In this document: one piece after another, positions 33,654 to 44,063 of the stretch | Layout of the letters: each line of letters begins with the position of its first letter | How positions within the stretch are numbered: the first letter of the stretch is position 1 | Assembly (NCBI GenBank): GCA_963210315.1 | Contig: OY723273.1 | Coordinates: 1,674,001 to 1,738,000, forward strand | Origin: Rhynchopus euleeides | Lineage: Eukaryota > Euglenozoa > Diplonemea > Diplonemida > Diplonemidae | DNA length: 64,000 nt | Direction: 5' to 3' | Notes under the pieces: model-generated | What the model was told of the DNA's origin: nothing | What the model saw: only the letters and a program-made list of their open reading frames with translations | Databases searched by the model: none | Translations under genes and position numbers: made by a program

Positions 33654-36600
33654 CTACGTGACACCACACGGTTTCGCTCTCCTCCTCGTTGCGCTGTAAA
33701 GGAGGGGGGACACACACACACTGGAAGCCGGAGATTGCGCCTGCTGATACTGAGGCGCAATCTTCGCGACGACGCGTTGAAAAGAGCGCGGAATAGCCGC
33801 CGAACGAAAGATGGTGGGAGAGGGGATGCAGCGGGTGCGCTTCGGAACCGCACGCAACACCTGCTTCTGGAGGAAACGAGAACGAGAAGGACGGACAGCA
33901 CGTGTCTTGCGCTCCAAGAAGCGCAAGGCCTGTGAGGCCCGTGGGAAAGGGGAAGGCACGCCTGATCTAGCTGTGCTGATGATCGTGCGGGAGGAAGGAA
34001 AACCTGCTCTGTTGTTATGAAACGAGCATCGCTCCAGGGCAGATTCGTCTGCCTCCCGCATGTGCGCTACACGTTTCTGCGCGCGGGGAACCGAGGACTC
34101 AGAAGGGGAGGAAGGGGAGAAAGGAAGTCGACGCCCCACGTAAGGGCTCGGCGACGTGCACTCGTGGGAGAGCGTGTCGCCCCCCTGGTGAGACGGCGTT
34201 TCTGCCTGCCAGTCGGGAAGAGAGGGGGTTGCAGTGTCTAAAGGCACTAGGGGCTCCTGACATGGAGAGGGTGGTGGGGGTGACACAGTGTCTGATGGGG
34301 GACTAAGCCGAGTGTCGACGGGCTGAAAGCCCGGCGAGTCATCCACAACAAGGGAAGGTGCAGGCGAGAGAGGAAGGGGGGAAGCAAGTTCTGATGGGGG
34401 CATGATACTATCCTCGTCAGGCCGAAGGCTTGACGCTGAAATCGGTGAACCAGGGGACACGGGGGGTTGAGGTTCTACTCTTCTGTTGTTAAAGGAGCGT
34501 TGCCCCAGGGCAGATTCGCCTGTCTCCTGTATGGGTGCTACCCGCTTCTGCGCGCGGGGTACCGAGGACTCAGAGGGGAGAGAGGGAGAGAAAGGAAGGC
34601 GGCGCCCCACGCAAGGGCTCGGAGATCTCCGTTGCGTGGCGCTCTCTGGGAGGGGCGGCGAGCCCGACTGCGGGGTCTGTAGCCCGTCCAGCAGGTCTGT
34701 GTGCAGCACGAGCTCCGGAGCCGGAGAGGGCGCCGGAGGCGGTGCTGTATCTGCTGGTGGAGCGAGACGAGCATCATCAGGCTGGGAGCCCGACGATTCA
34801 TCCGCATCAAGCGTAACGTGCTCTGCACCCATCTTACGCGGGGTAGGGGAAGCAGGGGTATTCATTCGAGGGGAAGGCGAGAAAAGAAAACCAGGGAATT
34901 CGCGTGGGGTCAACGCAGATGACTCCGCAGAAGAACCCAACTCGCCCTCACTGGGCTGATCGTCGGGGCAGCAAAGAGCCAAATGCTCAATCACGCCCGG
35001 CCAAAGAAGAAGAAGAGACGCACACATGTCCCACTCTGGCTGTCGCACACACACTATCCCAGCCCCCCAGAGGGACGGGCCCTCGTCAGAGTGATCTAAA
35101 CAAATGGCGGTGCGTTTCACGGCATCCTGCCCCATCGAGTCCTCGTCGGAGGCGTCCAGAACGATGGCGGTGCGTTTCACCGCAGCCGCAGCCGTCGTGT
35201 CGCTATCCATCTCAGACGAGGGAGGGACTTCCTCGCTGGTGGAGCCCGCATCTGCAGCGTCGTCTCCATCATGCTCAGTGGCACCAGAGCTGCCCTCCTC
35301 TCCCTCGCTGTCAGAGTCGTCTTCGCAGCTGCTGCTGTCGTCATCCGTGCTCGCAACTTGGTCGACCCTGGGGGCGCGCCCATGGTGGCCGGCCGCGCAG
35401 CATGTCTTCACATTGGCGCAGGTGCCGCATCGCGTCATGTGGTGTGTCTCACAACACATCACCTTCAGGCCGTCCGCGTGGTGGTGGTGGACGCGGCAAC
35501 ACGCAGCTATCGTCAGTGCGTAATTCCGCTTGGCATTATCGCACTCGTCGCATTTCGGTTTCGAATGCGCGTTGCACACTTTCCGGGGGCCCAGAGACGT
35601 GCTCGCGAGCGACCGCGGCACTGGTACGGGTATAGCGCTGCGCGGCGGGGGCGGGCGTGGCCCATCCCATTGTGAGGCTCGCGTGGTCCGGGGGATCCCA
35701 GTGTAGTCTGGGAACACGTTTGTTCCCCACCTCACGATATTGCCGTCTGCATCGACGCCTGCGGCCGCACATGCCTGTTCTGCACTCGCCTCTAACGCCG
35801 CGATCGTCTCTGCGCCACCTGCGAACACGGGCCGGGGTGTCATCCCGCCCCAGACCTCTCCAGCGCCTACCGAGCAGAGGGAGCCGACCCGGTCCTCGCG
35901 TCGCGCAGGCCACGGGGTAGGAAGGCTTAGCTGGTCGCATAGCCTCTTCAGGCAGCCCATCATCGTCCAGAGGAGGTTGCCACGCTCGGCCATCGCGGGG
36001 TTGGAGGTTCGTGCCGAGCGCTCCGAGGGCTGTAACGCCTTCCCTGTGAAGATTTCGAAGTCAAGGGCGAGCTCGATGTTCGACACCGTGCCTTGCTTCG
36101 TCCATTGGAGCGCTGCGAGCCACGCAAGTATCGCCCTGAGAGACGCAGCGCTATACGGCCACAGCCGCGCTGCTGGCTTCTCTGGGATACTGGATACGTC
36201 GAAGTCAAAAGCCTCTGCCGGCCAGGAGAGAGCAGCCGTCCAGGGGTGCACGAGGGGTCCAGCGCGCCGCATCTTCGCCTCGAGCTCCCACCGCTTCAGC
36301 ACGATGCGCCCCATCAGCGTGTGCAGCAAGGTCTCGTCTACCTGGAATCCCTCTGGCACCACGCCGTATCTCGCAAGGCACGGGGGCCACCCTGAGCGGT
36401 CCAGCTGCAGCAGGGGTTCGTACTGAGGTTGAGACCTGACGGAGTCAAACGCACTGCATGCCCACCAAAGGTGATCGGGCGTGTCACTGTCCGCACCATC
36501 GCAGTGTACACACAGCTTGGGGTCCCGTACGTCTGCCTCTTCAGCCGCCGGATCGGACACGATATCCCAGTCGAAGGAATCCTGAGAACCGAGCAGATCG

Positions 36601-38222
36601 GCGTCTCCCTGCTCCTCGTCCTCCTCCTCTTCGTACTCGCACTCCTCCTCTTCCTCAGCTTCTTCATCCTCTTCGTCCCCTTCCATAGCCGCGTCAGCAG
36701 CCGGTGAGGGAGATGGGGCATGGGATGAGGAGTCCGACGTCTCGTCTGTCGTCGCACGCCTGCCAGAGACGTAGGCGCCGTTGCGCCCCCATCGTGTCGC
36801 GAAGAAGACACCACCAGTAAGCACCACCGTCAGCGCCCGCGAGAGGTTCCCGTCCTTCGTCTCCAGGCGGAGCGCGTTCGTCCTGTCGTAGTCCACACCG
36901 TTTTCGATCCCCGAGAAGGAAGGACGGTGCTTCGCCAGCGCCTTCCAGCCCTGCCGCCGCAGATTGTCGCGCAGCGCATGGTTCCGGGAGGACCGTGGTT
37001 CACCGGCGAGACACATATCCCCGATGGCACAGTCACGGATGTCGTCGCCCCACTCTAGTCCAGCAGCAGGGAGGGCGACCGAGATCGCGATGCCCACAGG
37101 GCCGAGGGCGTCAGCAGAGGAGAGGGTCGGGTGATCCTCGTACAGCACAGCGATTCGGTTCATCCTGTCCACCATGTGTGGGATGCGCACACACGTGTCG
37201 AAGAGATTGCACAGGATCCGGTAAGAGTTGGCTATCGCCGGATCTACACGGTGGGCTTTGTGCAGGATGGTGAGCATCGCGCCTACACTGCGGGAGGGGT
37301 GCTTGACGCCGAGGATGCCTGTCGTTAAACGGCTTCGAAGACGCTGCGTCGCCGTCTTCGACAGAGGGGCAAACGCTCCGCCCGACACCGTGCTCGACAC
37401 GACATTCGACGCCACAATTTCCGCCCGTTGTCGTGTGCTCAGCGGAGAGGTCGGAAGTCGCATGAGCAGGGGTTTGTGGCTCTCGAGTCGCGCGTCGTTG
37501 CGGCGCACCTGCACCTTGTCAGAGACGCAGGCCTTTGCACCGAGGATCTTCGACGCTGTCTCAGTCGGGAGGATGTTGTCCTGAACACGCACCTGTCCCA
37601 CGTATGGGTGTCGCCTCCTGAAACCCGACGAGCCCCTCGGGATCCCCATCGCCACCGTCTTCTTGACGTTGAGGGCCATGCCGGTGATGTTGCAGAAGCC
37701 TACCACGACATCGACAGCCTGCTGCACCGACGCCTCATCCTCCTGAGATACAAGCGTCCCATCGTCGGCGAAGGACTGCGAAGACACTGATGGCACGCGC
37801 ACGTCGACGGCCTTAAACATGACCGAGAGGAGGGCGTTGATCAGGATGACCGATATAGGGCAGCCCTGTAGGATCCCGTTGGTCACCTCGAAGCACCCGC
37901 CAACACCTAAGGGCAGCTTGAACCTTCTTTTCAGCCCACTGTACATCGTCTTGAGGGGGCGTAGGATGCGCTGGTGCAGCCCCATGGCCTCCGCCAGCTC
38001 CAAGACGAGCTTCTGGGGCACCCGGTCGAAGCACTTCTGGAAGTCCAGGGCCAGCAGGTACAGCTGTTTGGAATCATCCAGGAGGGTCTCCTCAATCAGG
38101 GTCGTTAGCTCTATGAGGACATCCTCGCACCTATGCCCCTGGCGGAAGCCGTGCTGCGTGTCCAGGGCCCACGTCTCCTGCCATTTCATGATGTCGATGA
38201 GACGGCGGCACGCCCACAGGCG
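33654..38222 (-). pseudogene. Non-LTR retrotransposon ORF, 5'-truncated copy (minus)
   Basis: The retroelement frame begins abruptly inside the reverse transcriptase at LWACRRLIDIMKWQETWALD and runs about 1520 codons to a stop at 33654. RT motifs present are ALDFQKCFDRV (A), GILQGCPIS (B) and SFADDGTL (C), then a Glu-rich stretch and a CVHCDGADSDTPDHLWWAC zinc motif. Beyond that come about 900 residues absent from the plus copy: a Cys/His-rich segment (CNAHSKPKCDECDNAKR, then CCETHHMTRCGTC), then a Ser/Pro/Glu-rich tail in which a 45-residue unit (VGRRLPFSPS...RAQKRVA) occurs twice. Sequence shared with the plus copy (36375-38222 against 40615-42470) is almost identical, so both inserted recently. 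Confidence 0.85.
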
Positions 38223-38367
38223 GACAAAAAAACACAAAAACCCACAAAAAAATCCACAAAAAATCACAAAAAAGCACAAAAAATCGTCAGCTGATTGAGG
38301 GTGTGATATGAGGGTTCTATCCAACAAGGATATCAAGGCGGCACTTTCAAAGTCCTGCCAAGGACAG

Positions 38368-38822
38368 CGCCACGTGGGTGTGTGCTTCTGATATATGTTA
38401 TGTCATCATGTGAACCCTCCCCAGCGTGTGCCAACATCCCTGACACGCTCACGAAAAGCATGACACGGAGAAAACAGGTGCCGAAACAACCTGCCGAGCA
38501 CACGGGTGGTGCCACGTTGATCCACGCAGCGATCTCCCATGACAGGAAGCCTTGTCGCCACGGCAGAGTCGCCGCAGACTGTGGGAGAGGTGTCGCCAGT
38601 CACCTTGAGGTTGCAGTGTGTCATCAGGCTAAGACCCGTGCCCTCTTCACCTCCCCTGTTAGGTTGCTCCCATATCGTTGCCTGCTTTGGGGCCTGAAGG
38701 ACATAGGGGTCCAGCAGGCACTTGAGCATCGCAAGGCATGAGTGGCTGTTTCAGACTCCTGGTGCAAGCACCCGTCATGGTCTGGGGAAGCCCTCCCAGG
38801 TAGTTTAACGTCTTGCCCAGGA
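38368..38822 (+). mobile_element. Retrotransposon 3'-UTR-only copy
   Basis: Matches 42482-42936 with almost no differences, starting at ACAGCGCCACGTGGGTG and ending GTTTAACGTCTTGCCCAGGA. It is followed by AAAAAATCGCAAAAAGTCGC. This is a severely 5'-truncated insertion, typical of target-primed reverse transcription. Confidence 0.85.
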
Positions 38823-38863
38823 CAAAAAATCGCAAAAAGTCGCAAAAAGTCGCGACAGCCTTT

Positions 38864-41800
38864 TGTGATTTTTTGTGCGTAAGGGGGATGGGCGTCCGCA
38901 GGAGTGGGCCTTTCTGTGGGGTAAAGAGCGCCCCCCCAGGAGATCGAAAAACGCGCCGTCCGGCAACATCGCGTGTGGGCAACGTGGGGGTGGGGTGGCC
39001 ACCATGGTGCGCCAGCCGTGTGTGTCGCGCGCCGTTCCGAACAGCGCCATCACTGCGGGGTTTGAAGATGGCAGGGTCATGCACAGCATGGTGGCGCTCG
39101 GGTCGGGGGCCACGTTCCTCCATGTCTTCGTGGTGTACGCGCACTCGGGGTGCGACAACAAAACAGTGGCTGCCAGGGAGGCCCTCCTGAACTCTGTGTT
39201 GTTCGAGGCGCAGGCGCAGGTGGGTGGTGCTCCAGCGGTGGTACTGGGGGACCTCAACACGGATGTTGCGCGGTCGCCGACCCTCCGCAGAGCGCTGGAG
39301 AATGAGTGGGTCGACGCAGCGGTGCTCCAGGCTACGAGGAGCGGTGGTGACCCCCCGCCGACCTACACCTCTACACGTGCCAGCTCGCGAATCGACTACG
39401 TCCTGATGAACCGAATCGCAGCGCAAAGTTTCGTGAGCTGCTCGACCTCGCTGGCTGGGGTGCCGAACCACTCGCTGGTGAGTGTCACGCTGGACTCGCT
39501 CGCCTTCGCGCAGGAGACCCTGAGGTACAAGGTGCCCCGTGCAATTCCTGCACCCCCCCGGTCACCTGACGCGGACGAGACACCCCCGGAGCCACCCGAC
39601 CTTGCGCCGTTCTACGACGCGGTGAAACGGGAAGCAGTCGAGGATGCGTGGATGATCCTTTCTGGGATGTGCGAGCGTCATCTGCTGGACGGGAGCGAGG
39701 TGGCGGCGTCAGAGGAGCGGTCATACCTCGGGAGGGGCGCAGCGCGAGAACCGCAGCGGGTACGTGTGGCGGCGCCGAGCTCCGCCACCTTGGGCACAGT
39801 CGCGACGGCGAAGGAGCTGAGGTACAGCGCGACCATCAGCCGCATGGAGCACTACGTGCGCGCTCGCTCCTGCGTAAAAAGTGGTCCGGGCGCGGTGTCG
39901 GGGCAACTTGTCCGCTGCTGGCGCAAGTGTCGCAACGTCCTACGTGAACTACCTCAGGAGTGTGGGGTGACGAGCCACCTGCTGGGCTCCGTCCCCGACG
40001 TCGCGACTGTGAAGAAGCTGCTGCATGCTGTGCGCGGACGCCTTCACGACATCAACCGAGAGGCGTGCAAGGCGCGGAAACAGCGTTGGCGGGGGACTGT
40101 GCGCCAGATGTTCGCCTCCGACCGCAAAAGCCTTGTGACTGTCCTGAAGGGTAGCCCGGGCCAAGCCGCCGACACGGTGAAGAAGGGGAACGGTGAACTG
40201 ACGGCGAAGGTGTCGGAAATGGACGCCATCCTCATGGAAGCCTGGGCGCCCATCCACCGGATGTACACGGGCGACAGGGCGGAGCCGGAGTTTGCGCCTT
40301 TCGCACGGGAGTACGACGGGCTGTTCGAGAAGCACCCTATGCAGGTGGAAGACGTCAGCGGCTCCGACTTGCTGGAGATGCTGAAGCGGAGGAAAAAGAA
40401 GTCTGCTGCGTGTGGTGTCGACGGCTGGCGCATGGACGAGCTGCAGCGGCTGCCCCTCCCTCTCATGGACGGGTTTGCTGCCTTCTTCAACCTGGTGGAA
40501 CGGACGGGGAAATGGCCGAAGGGGCTGCTCACGGCCCTGGTGTCGCTGATCCCGAAGAGCGAAGACCTCTCGCCTACGAACCTCCGGCCTATCACGGTCA
40601 CCAGTGCGGTCTACCGCCTGTGGGCGTGCCGCCGTCTCATCGACATAATGAAGTGGCAGGAGACGTGGGCCCTGGACACGCAGCACGGCTTCCGCCAGGG
40701 GCATAGGTGCGAGGATGTCCTTAACGAACTGACGACTCTGATTGAGGAGACCCTCCTGGATGATTCCAAACAGCTGTACCTGCTGGCCCTGGACTTCCAG
40801 AAGTGCTTCGACCGGGTACCCCAGAAGCTCGTCTTGGAGCTGGCGGAGGCCATGGGGCTGCACCAGCGCATCCTGCGCCCCCTCAAAACGATGTACAGTG
40901 GGCTGAAGAGACGCTTCAAGCTGCCCTTAGGTGTTGGCGGGCGCTTCGAGGTGACCAACGGGATCCTGCAGGGCTGCCCTATATCGGTCATCCTGATCAA
41001 CGCCCTCCTCTCGGTCATGTTTAAGGCCGTCGACGTGCGCGTGCCATCAGTGTCTTCGCAGTCCTTCGCCGACGATGGGACGCTTGTATCTCAGGAGGAT
41101 GAGGCGTCGGTGCAGCAGGCTGTCGATGTCGTGGTAGGCTTCTGCAACATCACCGGCATGGCCCTCAACGTCAAGAAGACGGTGGCGATGGGGATCCCGA
41201 GGGGCTCGTCGGGTTTCAGGAGGCGACACCCATACGTGGGACAGGTGCGTGTTCAGGACAACATCCTCCCGACTGAGACAGCGTCGAAGATCCTCGGTGC
41301 AAAGGCCTGCGTCTCTGACAAGGTGCAGGTGCGCCGCAACGACGCGCGACTCGAGAGCCACAAACCCCTGCTCATGCGACTTCCGACCTCTCCGCTGAGC
41401 ACACGACAACGGGCGGAAATTGTGGCGTCGAATGTCGTGTCGAGCACGGTGTCGGGCGGAGCGTTTGCCCCTCTGTCGAAGACGGCGACGCAGCGTCTTC
41501 GAAGCCGTTTAACGACAGGCATCCTCGGCGTCAAGCACCCCTCCCGCAGTGTAGGCGCGATGCTCACCATCCTGCACAAAGCCCACCGTGTAGATCCGGC
41601 GATAGCCAACTCTTACCGGATCCTGTGCAATCTCTTCGACACGTGTGTGCGCATCCCACACATGGTGGACAGGATGAACCGAATCGCTGTGCTGTACGAG
41701 GATCACCCGACCCTCTCCTCTGCTGACGCCCTCGGCCCTGTGGGCATCGCGATCTCGGTCGCCCTCCCTGCTGCTGGACTAGAGTGGGGCGACGACATCC

Positions 41801-42936
41801 GTGACTGTGCCATCGGGGATATGTGTCTCGCCGGTGAACCACGGTCCTCCCGGAACCATGCGCTGCGCGACAATCTGCGGCGGCAGGGCTGGAAGGCGCT
41901 GGCGAAGCACCGTCCTTCCTTCTCGGGGATCGAAAACGGTGTGGACTACGACAGGACGAACGCGCTCCGCCTGGAGACGAAGGACGGGAACCTCTCGCGG
42001 GCGCTGACGGTGGTGCTTACTGGTGGTGTCTTCTTCGCGACACGATGGGGGCGCAACGGCGCCTACGTCTCTGGCAGGCGTGCGACGACAGACGAGACGT
42101 CGGACTCCTCATCCCATGCCCCATCTCCCTCACCGGCTGCTGACGCGGCTATGGAAGGGGACGAAGAGGATGAAGAAGCTGAGGAAGAGGAGGAGTGCGA
42201 GTACGAAGAGGAGGAGGACGAGGAGCAGGGAGACGCCGATCTGCTCGGTTCTCAGGATTCCTTCGACTGGGATATCGTGTCCGATCCGGCGGCTGAAGAG
42301 GCAGACGTACGGGACCCCAAGCTGTGTGTACACTGCGATGGTGCGGACAGTGACACGCCCGATCACCTTTGGTGGGCATGCAGTGCGTTTGACTCCGTCA
42401 GGTCTCAACCTCAGTACGAACCCCTGCTGCAGCTGGACCGCTCAGGGTGGCCCCCGTGCCTTGCAAGAGTGCCTTGCGACAGCGCCACGTGGGTGTGTGC
42501 TTCTGATATATGTTATGTCATCATGTGAACCCTCCCCAGCGTGTGCCAACATCCCTGACACGCTCACGAAAAGCATGACACGGAGAAAACAGGTGCCGAA
42601 ACAACCTGCCGAGCACACGGGTGGTGCCACGTTGATCCACGCAGCGATCTCCCATGACAGGAAGCCTTGTCGCCACGGCAGAGTCGCCGCAGACTGTGGG
42701 AGAGGTGTCGCCAGTCACCTTGAGGTTGCAGTGTGTCATCAGGCTAAGACCCGTGCCCTCTTCACCTCCCCTGTTAGGTTGCTCCCATATCGTTGCCTGC
42801 TTTGGGGCCTGAAGGACATAGGGGTCCAGCAGGCACTTGAGCATCGCAAGGCATGAGTGGCTGTTTCAAACTCCTGGTGCAAGCACCCGTCATGGTCTGG
42901 GGAAGCCCTCCCAGGTAGTTTAACGTCTTGCCCAGG
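38864..42936 (+). pseudogene. Non-LTR retrotransposon, APE-RT copy (plus), truncated
   Basis: Open from about 38875 to 42528. An apurinic-type endonuclease lacks its N-terminal third but keeps VVLGDLNTD and SRIDYVLMN and ends at VPNHSLVSVTLD. The RT follows: SLIPKSEDLSPTNLRPIT, ALDFQKCFDRV, GILQGCPIS, SFADDGTL. An acidic run (42170-42230) and the zinc motif CVHC...HLWWAC come next. After CLAR the frame jumps into the 3' UTR and stops at 42528: relative to the minus copy, the C-terminal extension is deleted at a short GCCTTGC repeat. No first ORF is seen. Endonuclease plus RT order places it among APE-type LINEs (I/Ingi/Jockey-like); clade not determined. Confidence 0.88.
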
Positions 42937-43395
42937 ACAACACCCGATCACAACAGATCACAACAAATCACAAGGCAAATGTTGTGATTTGTTGTGATTT
43001 TTTGCGATTTGTTGCGGCCAGTTGTGATTTGTTGTGACTAGGTGTGACGTGGTGTGATTTGTTGTGACCAGTTGTGACGACTTGTGACCCTTTTGTGATG
43101 AGTTGTGATGAGGTGTGATCTGTTGTGATCTGTTGTGATCGCGATCCAAAATTTTAAATTTTTGAAATTTTGGATCGCGATCACAACAGATCACAACAGA
43201 TCACAACAGATCACACCTCATCACAACTCATCACAACTCATCACAAAAGGGTCACAAGTCGTCACAACTGGTCGCAACAAATCACAACTGGCCACAACAA
43301 ATCGCAACAAATCGCAACAAATCACAACAAATCACAACATTTGGCGTTGTGATTTGTTGTGATCGGGTGTGATTCGTTGTGATTTGTTGTTTTTT
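42937..43395. repeat. Palindromic TCACAACAAA minisatellite
   Basis: From about 42968 to 43150 the strand repeats GTTGTGATTT-type 10-mers; from 43165 to 43345 it repeats the complement, pivoting on GATCGCGATCCAAAATTT and its mirror. Units vary (GATC, GACC, GACT) in matching order in both arms, so the arms arose as one inverted duplication. It forms the right interior of F. Confidence 0.85.
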
Positions 43396-43415
43396 CCCCC
43401 AGCCTGATTACCCCA

Positions 43416-44063
43416 AAGCACGTTTTTGTTTTTGCAAATGGGGGCCAAGACGCTGTCAATCCACCACCGCCACTCGGCTTCTTTGACCCAGCCGGTTTTC
43501 TGGAAAGTACAGTTAACCCCCGAGTCTTTGTGAATCTGATGCTCCTCCTTCTTTATCCTCTCGCCCGCACCTTTAAAAACGATCGACTGCTTTGTCGCAA
43601 GAATGGTCCTGTCTTTCACACTGAACGTGACAGCACCAATCAACGTGGCAAATCTATTTTTTCCAGCATCGGTATCGACCACGATGTTGGTGTCAGTGGT
43701 GTAGCACAACAGTTTGTCCCTGCGGGTAGAGCTCTTGTACAAGGCAGACTCATCCACATTCACAACCAGGTCAAAAGTACCAAAGGGGTTGTGCAGCAGC
43801 TCGGACCCGATGGAGAGGCGTCTGATGGTGGACCAGAAGCTGTGCAACTGGACCCGGGCTTTTTCAAGAGAAAGCTTGGCAATGCGCGAAGTACGAAATT
43901 GAAACTTGTTTCTCCTGGCCCAACCGTCGATCCACTCCACCGAAGCCTGGAAGCCTTTCGGGAAGGGAACAAAGGACATGGCAAGCTCCTTGATTTTGCG
44001 GCGCGTCGTTGGCAAGTCGTTCTTCCGCCGTTCTCCCACTTCTTTAAGCACGTGGGCCTCCAC
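43416..44063 (-). pseudogene. pogo-like transposase, N-terminal half (split by F)
   Basis: Begins around EAHVLKEVGERRKND and includes a CENP-B/Tc5-type DNA-binding segment (FPKGFQASVEWIDGWARRNK), followed by the catalytic core with the first Asp in VVNVDESALY. It ends at NKNVL, where F is inserted. No ATG is seen at the apparent start; the frame continues upstream to about 44150 as KAGRGRSCFFPEVE, and a second frame there (DVAFEDQLRKN) looks protein-like, so a frameshift near a G-run around 44090 is possible. Without F the product would be at least 467 residues. Confidence 0.8.

Larger units (their letters stand above)
33509..43415. mobile_element. Element F: 9.9-kb TIR element with AAGCA duplication
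   Basis: Both ends read inward TGGGGTAATCAGGCTGGGG, then AAAAAAACAACAAATCACAA, about 54 bp of inverted repeat with roughly three mismatches. The 5-bp duplication AAGCA lies at 33504-33508 and 43416-43420. Removing F and one duplicate rejoins the transposase frame of C (GTG CTT GTC ATT TAT GAC). No transposase of its own is seen; its interior is three retrotransposon pieces plus a palindromic minisatellite at the right. The class is unknown. Confidence 0.85.

Noticed and set aside
39949..40863. 304-codon minus-strand frame in the retrotransposon
   Set aside because: Antisense of the RT domain; no similarity of its own.
33510..43414. F ends read as a giant GT-AG intron of the transposase gene (GGGGTAATC ... 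CCCCAG)
   Set aside because: Splicing there breaks the frame (TGG GCC TGA), whereas removing F with one AAGCA restores it perfectly.
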